Shown one piece after another: positions 57,961 through 64,000 of a stretch of 64,000 bases of DNA. Source of the stretch: Boswellia sacra (Eukaryota; Streptophyta; Magnoliopsida; Sapindales; Burseraceae); assembly GCA_013180625.2 (NCBI GenBank), contig SNVD02008070.1:62001-126000 (forward strand). The letters are read 5' to 3'. The notes under the pieces were generated by a model. The model searched no databases. It worked only from the letters and a program-made list of their open reading frames with translations, and was not told where the DNA came from. The translations under genes were made by a program, and so were the position numbers. Position 1 is the first letter of the stretch, and each line of letters begins with the position of its first letter.

Positions 57961-58887
57961 ATTTTACGAAACACATATGATGTCAGTTTTTCAAGCTTCT
58001 CAAGCATCTTGTAAATCATATTTATAAGGAGTATTTTTTTATCCTCATCTCATTCATTATACTAAAATTCATGTGTCAGTAGATCTTCAAAAGCTGAGAC
58101 AAAATTAAGTGAGCAGAGAATCCTAATTATTTTGTCGGTACAACACAACTTGAACTTGACTAAAGTCACTGAACAATTAAAATCAAACATACTAAAGCTC
58201 CTTATCACAAATTGGCTATTTAATTTGTTTCGCAATTTTTCTGAAGGACATTAGACTTATGCAAAGGATTTTATGGGCTTAATACTAATTTATCATGTTA
58301 TAGGCTTAACTGAAACAAAAGCATTACTTCTAATTATGTGCATTCTATTTCTACACACTATAATGATTATGTACTTCCCATCACCAGCTTCCACACCAAT
58401 CCACAATTTTCGAAACTAATCAAGTATTCCTTGCTGTAAGCAATTCCATCTTCTTCATCTGAAACCTTCATCAATAATTGATTTCCCTTATCGAGTAGCA
58501 TCAAATCTTGACAGAGAGGTGATCCAATGTTTCATCCGTGCTTGTTAGCTATCAGATTAACTACCAATTTTCTTTCTACAACACTTCGTATTTTCTGAAC
58601 TTGCCACCATAACACTCAACCACACCAGGATAACTTTCGCTGGCAGTGGCAACTACTTTCCATTTCAACATTCACAATCACATTGTAAGTACATTGCCAG
58701 TGAAAAAAGGTCAATGTCATAGACTGGACGAATAGTCTGCATTATAAAAGGAAGTAGATGTATAACGTTTCACATATTTCTTCACGTGACTGCAGCATGG
58801 ATCTCTCCTCGCTAGTTTAATTTCAGATGGAAGACAAGGAATGGTAGAAATTAGAACAGCAGCAACATCACCCATGTATCAAAACTT
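57961..58887. other. Intergenic, nothing firmly recognised
   Basis: No supported gene. On the minus strand near 58570-58650 a short frame reads VATASESYPGVVECYGGKF then stops; I could not assign it to a family. Confidence 0.4.
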
Positions 58888-61601
58888 TTAGGTTTCAGGA
58901 TTGGTGTGGAAGCTGTCTCTAAGACTCTTAACTCCTTCAGCCTTTATAATGGGAAAAATTATACCTGATCCACCCTGAAAGATGTAACAAAGTGGCATAT
59001 TAGATAAAATTTGTATTCATTAAATGATAGACGAAAAGCTATTGACAATGTATTCAGGCCAATTGAACTGAAGAAATCAACTACAAATTACAGTTAGGAG
59101 TTCTGAAGTTAATGAAATAAGTTTTGCCCCAATAAACAGGCGTTTGGGCGACGGAAATGGAAGCAATAAGCGTCCAACCACGTATATTTTCACAGCAAAG
59201 AAATGGATCATCAAGCAGAGTGGATTAGGATTTAGACCTGAGAGTAGAGCTATTGGTCCAAGTGTAAAAACACCTCCTAGGCTCAAATAGTCAAAACATG
59301 CTTGGCACATTTCCATCCCTGATGGATCAGGTGATGCACAGATAACCTTGTAGAGGGCACCTGCCAATGTATTTCTTGTAGATGCCACTGGCTGCAAACA
59401 AAAACAATTTCTCATATTGCAAGGACAAGGTCTCCAATTGTGAAGCAACTAAAGCATTGTTAATGTCAAGTAAGTTTACTATCTTTATAACTTCTTCGAA
59501 ATTCCTGAACAATGCGATGACTACCATAACCAGACAAAACCTTAAAACTATTTTCTGCATATGCATGGCACATGACGAAGAGTGTGCTACATCAGATATG
59601 AGAAAGCTAAATACCTTACGGGGATTCAAGATACACGCAAAGGGCAGGTGCATCATTTAGATTGTGCAGAGGTCTAAGAAGATCCCTTAGTGCAACAGTA
59701 TCAGATAAAGCCACTGTCATTCCTCCTCCCGTTAAGGGATGTCGCTTATTGAATGCATCACCCATTAGAAGAGCACCAGGAGTTGGAGAAAGAGCAGCTG
59801 GCATGCATCTATTAGGCATTGTTCTTATGTTTCCTTTGTCAATTGCGACATGAAAGCAGAGTAGAGTTAAGTGGGAATCTGAAACAGGCAAGTTCTATTA
59901 TCAGCCTAAAAGTGCTTTCATGAATAACCCAACAAAATTCCTATCAAAGAAAGAATAAGCTAATGCAACCCCTCATTTCACCCCAATTCACAATAGAGCA
60001 GTTTGAGATAAATAACCATACATCATTAATAAAATCAAACAAAACATGGAGATCCTTTTAAGCAATAGATACCTGGGAAGCCAACACAATTTTCAAATAA
60101 TTGGTAACATTGGAAATGGTTGGTACTTTTTGGCCCGGTTCGTCCACCAAACGCCTAAATCTTGGTGCGACTAATGGGATAAAACAAGATGGGCAAAGGA
60201 TCTGCCTATATAACATGTCCATGTTTTTTATATGGAAGGTCGCATTTCTCCAAGACCATACCAACATAACATGAGGGATTTCAACCTGCAGAAATGATAA
60301 GATGAAGGACCCAATATTAACATCTAGTTGAAAGGACTTAAAACAATAAAAAGATGCGCACATTTCTTAAAAGTGGAAAACCATGTTATTAAATAAATTA
60401 CAGCACAAGATTGTCAGAGCATATATATTTACCTTAGGTTTGCAAAGAGAGTGGCGCAATTTTGAAAAATAACCATCACATACTATGGTGACATATTCCA
60501 CTTTGTATGGTGAGCATATACGTATCTTTATAACGTTTTAAAAATGATTTAAGAACTTATCATGTAAATTCGGAGCTAGATGACTGTGGATTGATAAACA
60601 TAAATATTTAATCACAATACATTCAGCTATATAAGGAGACAACTTTAAGAAATAGCTACCTCAATGTATATTAGGTACTGGGGAAAGAAGAAAACTGATA
60701 AAATATAAATGTTAAAATCCGAAACTGGGCCCCCAAGAGTAAGCATATTTTTGGGATTTCTGAAGTTTACAGAGACAGATTATCTTGTAAAATTTTAGAT
60801 TATATGTTACTCATGTTTTCTGTACTAACAAATTCTTTAACTAGTAAGAAGAGAACAAATTTTGAAAGTGATGAAGTTACTTGGCTAGAGATGCAGCTTT
60901 TTCTCTCATCTTTTGAATGAAACGGCCATTATGAGAACTTCTTCTAGCCACATCTGAATTGAAATTCTCCAAGGGTTAAGATACTTTGATGCTTTTGCCA
61001 TCTCTGTAGAGAGCATATCCAAACATTTGCTGAGCATCAATCTCATTCACACAATCTGTAGCCAGATATACATACACAGATTAGAATGAAGGTGGAGTAA
61101 CTGTAACAGAAGACAAAGATTGTACAGAGCTTTCACAATCATCCAAATTTCTACAATTTTTTGCTTACCCTCAAGGCCCACTTCTATCAATTTTAGGCAG
61201 CCTCCTGGTTGTAGGAGTTCACCAACAATTCTATCAGGCTGAGTCAAGTGTCTTTCAATCACATGCACACGGCGACACTCCTTCAACAAATAGCAATGAA
61301 CAATGTTCAGATCATATAGAAAAACAACAGTGGAGATAGATATGTATCTCTGACACCTCCAAGAGTTTCAGTTGGTAGATGCTACTACCTTGCCAAGAGT
61401 GTAAGCCAGAGATGAACCAGAAACTCCAGCACCTACAATGACTGTATCAGTGCTTCCAGTACATTTTGCATTCAAACACTCATTTATTTGAATCTCCAAT
61501 AAAGAAACTCGACCCTTCTTTTTTCCTCTTGAACTTTTCAAGAATAGCAGGCCCACAAATGAAGCTATAAGCGCTCCCAACATCATTAACTGATAAACCA
61601 T
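58888..61601 (-). pseudogene. Squalene monooxygenase (squalene epoxidase) pseudogene
   Basis: The intact enzyme oxidises squalene to 2,3-oxidosqualene for sterols and triterpenes at the ER. Exons on the minus strand: 61389-61601 (ATG, membrane helix, FAD motif VIVGAGVSGSSLAYTLG), 61169-61280 (RIVGELLQPGG), 60881-61055, about 60433-60517 (TIVCDGYFSKLRHSLCKPK), 60073-60285 (DEPGQKVPTIS), 59615-59878 (MPNRCMPAAL...GGGMTVALSD), about 59077-59391 (PVASTRNTLAGALYKV) and 58888-58974 (SGIIFPIIKAEGV). Defects: Tyr-to-stop TAA at 60976-60978; frameshifts and stops in exons 5 and 6, including a deletion before the exon-6 donor; a lost donor after exon 7; a diverged tail. Exon borders otherwise remain GT-AG, so it decayed from a true gene copy, not a retrocopy. 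Confidence 0.93.
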
Positions 61602-63732
61602 CTTAAGAGTTGATCGTATAGAAGACTTGATATTCCTCTCCCCTGGTGCTAGTTCACTCTTCTCTCTGGCTTGTGTTCGCAATATGCATATTTGCAACTA
61701 TGAGTCATTTATATAGACTTAAGCATGAGTGCACCCACCAGTGAATACTTTTTCCCTTCCATTCAAGGGATTGTGCTAGCGTTGAAAATACAGGAAGAGA
61801 GAATTTTCTGAACTAAAAAGAGTCCCTGCTAGTGTTACAAATTCAAATTGAATGCTTGGAAGGGATGAGGAAGAGTAACCAAAATTTTTGAAACCTAAAG
61901 TCAAAGTGAAACAATGGAAAACATGTCCAAAAGACAATCATTGGTCAAAAAGATTTTGGAGAATTGGCTTTCAAGTTTAATTCATAAACCGCCGAGGAGG
62001 GCTGATAATATTTTAAGGGATACCAAAACGGTAGACAAGCTATGGTAGACGAAGAAAAAGATTGAAGTTGCGTAGTTTGCTAGTAGACAAATAATGGAAT
62101 TGCTTTATTACTGATGGCTAAAGGGCTGCTTCAGCCTTCAGGACAGCACTCATTGAAAGTATATACAGAAATACCATAGTTTCCCTTTAAAGGTGAAATC
62201 GTCTTTGCAAAGTCTTTCGCTTTGGCGTTCAGACAACGGTAGTTTCTTTCAAGGCATGGATACCAAGTCTTTTCCTGCTATGTTCTGCAAAGCGTGTGGT
62301 CTCAAGGCAAAGATTCCAATTGTAAAGACGGAGAAGATATTGGCTTTCAAGATGAAATCCAAATGAATCTCTTAAATATACAACACAATTCCATTTCAGC
62401 GATTCGGTGAGATAAGAACCTATGTGAAACTCTCATACATGAATAAATCTTTAAGGAGTTGGGGCAGCAGAAGACGAAAACTAGCATGTTGGTAGAACTA
62501 TTGTTACTGTATAAGCTGTCACTGAGTGAAGAAACAGCAGAAGCCTATGAGCGTGCACATCAGAAGCCATGATTTGATTACATTGCAAGCCTGGGTTACA
62601 TATTTATTTTTCAGGTTGCTTTTGGAAATTTATAACTTACACATTTTATAGATGTACAAGGAAGAATAAACTGAAAGCCTCACTTCTCGTCCCACATGGG
62701 GTTTTACTGCAAAAACTTTTTGTAGTGACGTTATATGCAGCTTGGACCAAACACTCTGAAAGATATGATGTCCTTCCACCAAAAGAAGGGTAAGCGATAG
62801 TTTCCTCAGAATTCATAAAGTACAAATTCCTCCCTTAAATTTAATTTAAAAAAAAAAGTCGATTCTTTGAAATTGTTATGAGAAAAGATTTTTTTTTTTA
62901 ATTGTCTAATCATGTGTCAAATTGTTGAACAAGATGATCAAATTGGCTTCCTAAACAACTTAACAATTGTCAATAGCTGCTAGACATATGTTAAACAATT
63001 GAGCAATGCGTCGAATTGTAAATTGCATACACATTTAAGAAAATATAGGCAAATTTGGTACTTCAAATTCAACTCAATTAAGATATATAAAATTTTTAAA
63101 ATGTTAGCTATTCAAAAAAATAAAAAATAAAAACTATGCATAATCTATGCATAATTATGGAAATAATTGAGAGTTCAAAAACTCTCATCCCTTTAAAAAA
63201 AAAAAAAAAAAAAGCAAAAAGACAACAATACAAAATGTCTCCCTTAAATACCATAGGGTAAAAGGAAAATTTTAGTAAATTTTGAAGAAAATTGTCATTT
63301 GATGAAACTTCAGACAATAATTTTTATTTAAAGCCAAAAAGAAAATAAAAAACCAAGGTTGTAGCAACTACTGCAATGGGCATTTCATCAAAAAGAGCTC
63401 AAGCAGCTCAAATGCTTCTCATTTGAGTATCCCATCTGTGAGACTGCAAGAACTAAAACAGTCAACCGTATCCAGGTTTAAACCTCCATGTTTTGATATG
63501 CTTTGTTAGAGAGAAGATTGTCCAAAATGCAGGTTCCCAGTCCTGAAACAGATTCACTGGTAGAAATCTAGCTACCTACTCCAATTCCTAATTCCAACAT
63601 ATTCACAATCATCCATTAAGTTACACTCATCAGAGGTCCAGACTGACATTTACAAGGTACATCAAAATTCCTTAAGAAGCCACAGCTGTGGTAAATACCA
63701 ACAATGTTATGATGCATCATTCACTAAACACT
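61602..63732. other. Intergenic, nothing recognised
   Basis: Upstream of the squalene monooxygenase pseudogene. No other gene, RNA or element ends found. A poly-A run of about 20 lies near 63195-63213. Confidence 0.45.
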
Positions 63733-63780
63733 TTAAGAGCCAAAGTAGTCCTCAGGTACATAAAATTTCAATCCAATGGC
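63733..63780 (-). other. Possible last exon of a gene beyond the right edge
   Basis: On the minus strand, ctcttgcttgcag (a good acceptor) is followed by an open stretch reading AIGLKFYVPEDYFGS and a TAA at 63733-63735. It could be the final coding exon of a gene lying past 64000, with the 3' UTR running left. I do not recognise the family, and a 48-bp exon can occur by chance. Confidence 0.3.
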
Positions 63781-64000
63781 CTGCAAGCAAGAGAAACCAT
63801 CTAGTCAACGAAAAAAAAAAGTGATATGATGGAAAACAGGTGCAATTTTGACAAATTGTAAGCTTCCATTAAGAATACAACACACATCAGTGTTGGCCAA
63901 GGAGAGAGCTGCGAAACTGTGCAAGGGTATTAGCACTAGTACAGCATGGTTACATTAATGATTCAACAAGATAATACAAGCACATAACTGATAAGTTTTA

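Noticed and set aside
61602..61697. N-terminal extension of squalene monooxygenase
   Set aside because: It begins at TTG. The family's N-terminus and membrane helix start at the ATG at 61601.
1..64000. tRNA, rRNA or other structured RNA genes
   Set aside because: I looked for ggttcgaatcc-type T-arms and rRNA strings on both strands and found none that could be supported; the tRNA-like strings seen are the retroelement primer sites.

Overview
The window is nuclear DNA from a flowering plant, most likely a woody eudicot. It has AT-rich intergenic DNA, GT-AG introns, plant-specific families (a pectin methylesterase with an inhibitor pro-domain, an ATL-type RING-H2 protein) and plant transposon lineages. 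A citrus-like genome is a guess from the overall feel of the proteins and is not proven by the sequence.

Host genes, left to right: a three-exon soluble epoxide hydrolase (minus, 5026-7232, intact, 315 aa); a single-exon RING-H2 ubiquitin ligase (plus, 19161-19901); a pectin methylesterase inhibitor (plus, 20715-21275); a two-exon pectin methylesterase with PMEI pro-domain (minus, 23443-25250, intact, 561 aa); a second, three-exon pectin methylesterase (plus, 45947-50704) whose last 37 codons are cut off by a 7-bp tandem duplication; and a squalene monooxygenase pseudogene (minus, 58888-61601) with a nonsense codon, several frameshifts and a small extra copy at 57669-57960. The PMEI and the two PMEs form a loose cell-wall pectin cluster. 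The PMEs de-esterify homogalacturonan and the inhibitor restrains such enzymes, though no pairing between these particular proteins is shown.

About half of the window is mobile DNA. A Ty1/Copia element (12316-17392, minus) and a Ty3/Gypsy element (51066-57063, plus) both keep two LTRs and an initiator-Met primer site but have broken reading frames. The largest element is a 12.9-kb Mutator-like element (29576-42498) bounded by a perfect 9-bp target duplication. It carries a decayed MuDR-type transposase (minus), a decayed DUF1985/Ulp1 cysteine protease gene (plus), CpG-rich subterminal repeats at both ends, and an hAT-type transposon nested inside its transposase gene. Two related non-autonomous hAT elements have perfect 8-bp target duplications (2419-2929, and 47662-48468 inside a PME intron). 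A 1.4-kb foldback element, two Mutator-type TIR elements and several MITEs complete the set.

An old local duplication links about 0.8-3.2 kb with about 10.8-17.5 kb. One copy received the hAT element and the other the Copia element, and each copy shows the other's uninterrupted site, which orders the events. I saw no tRNA, rRNA or CRISPR array.
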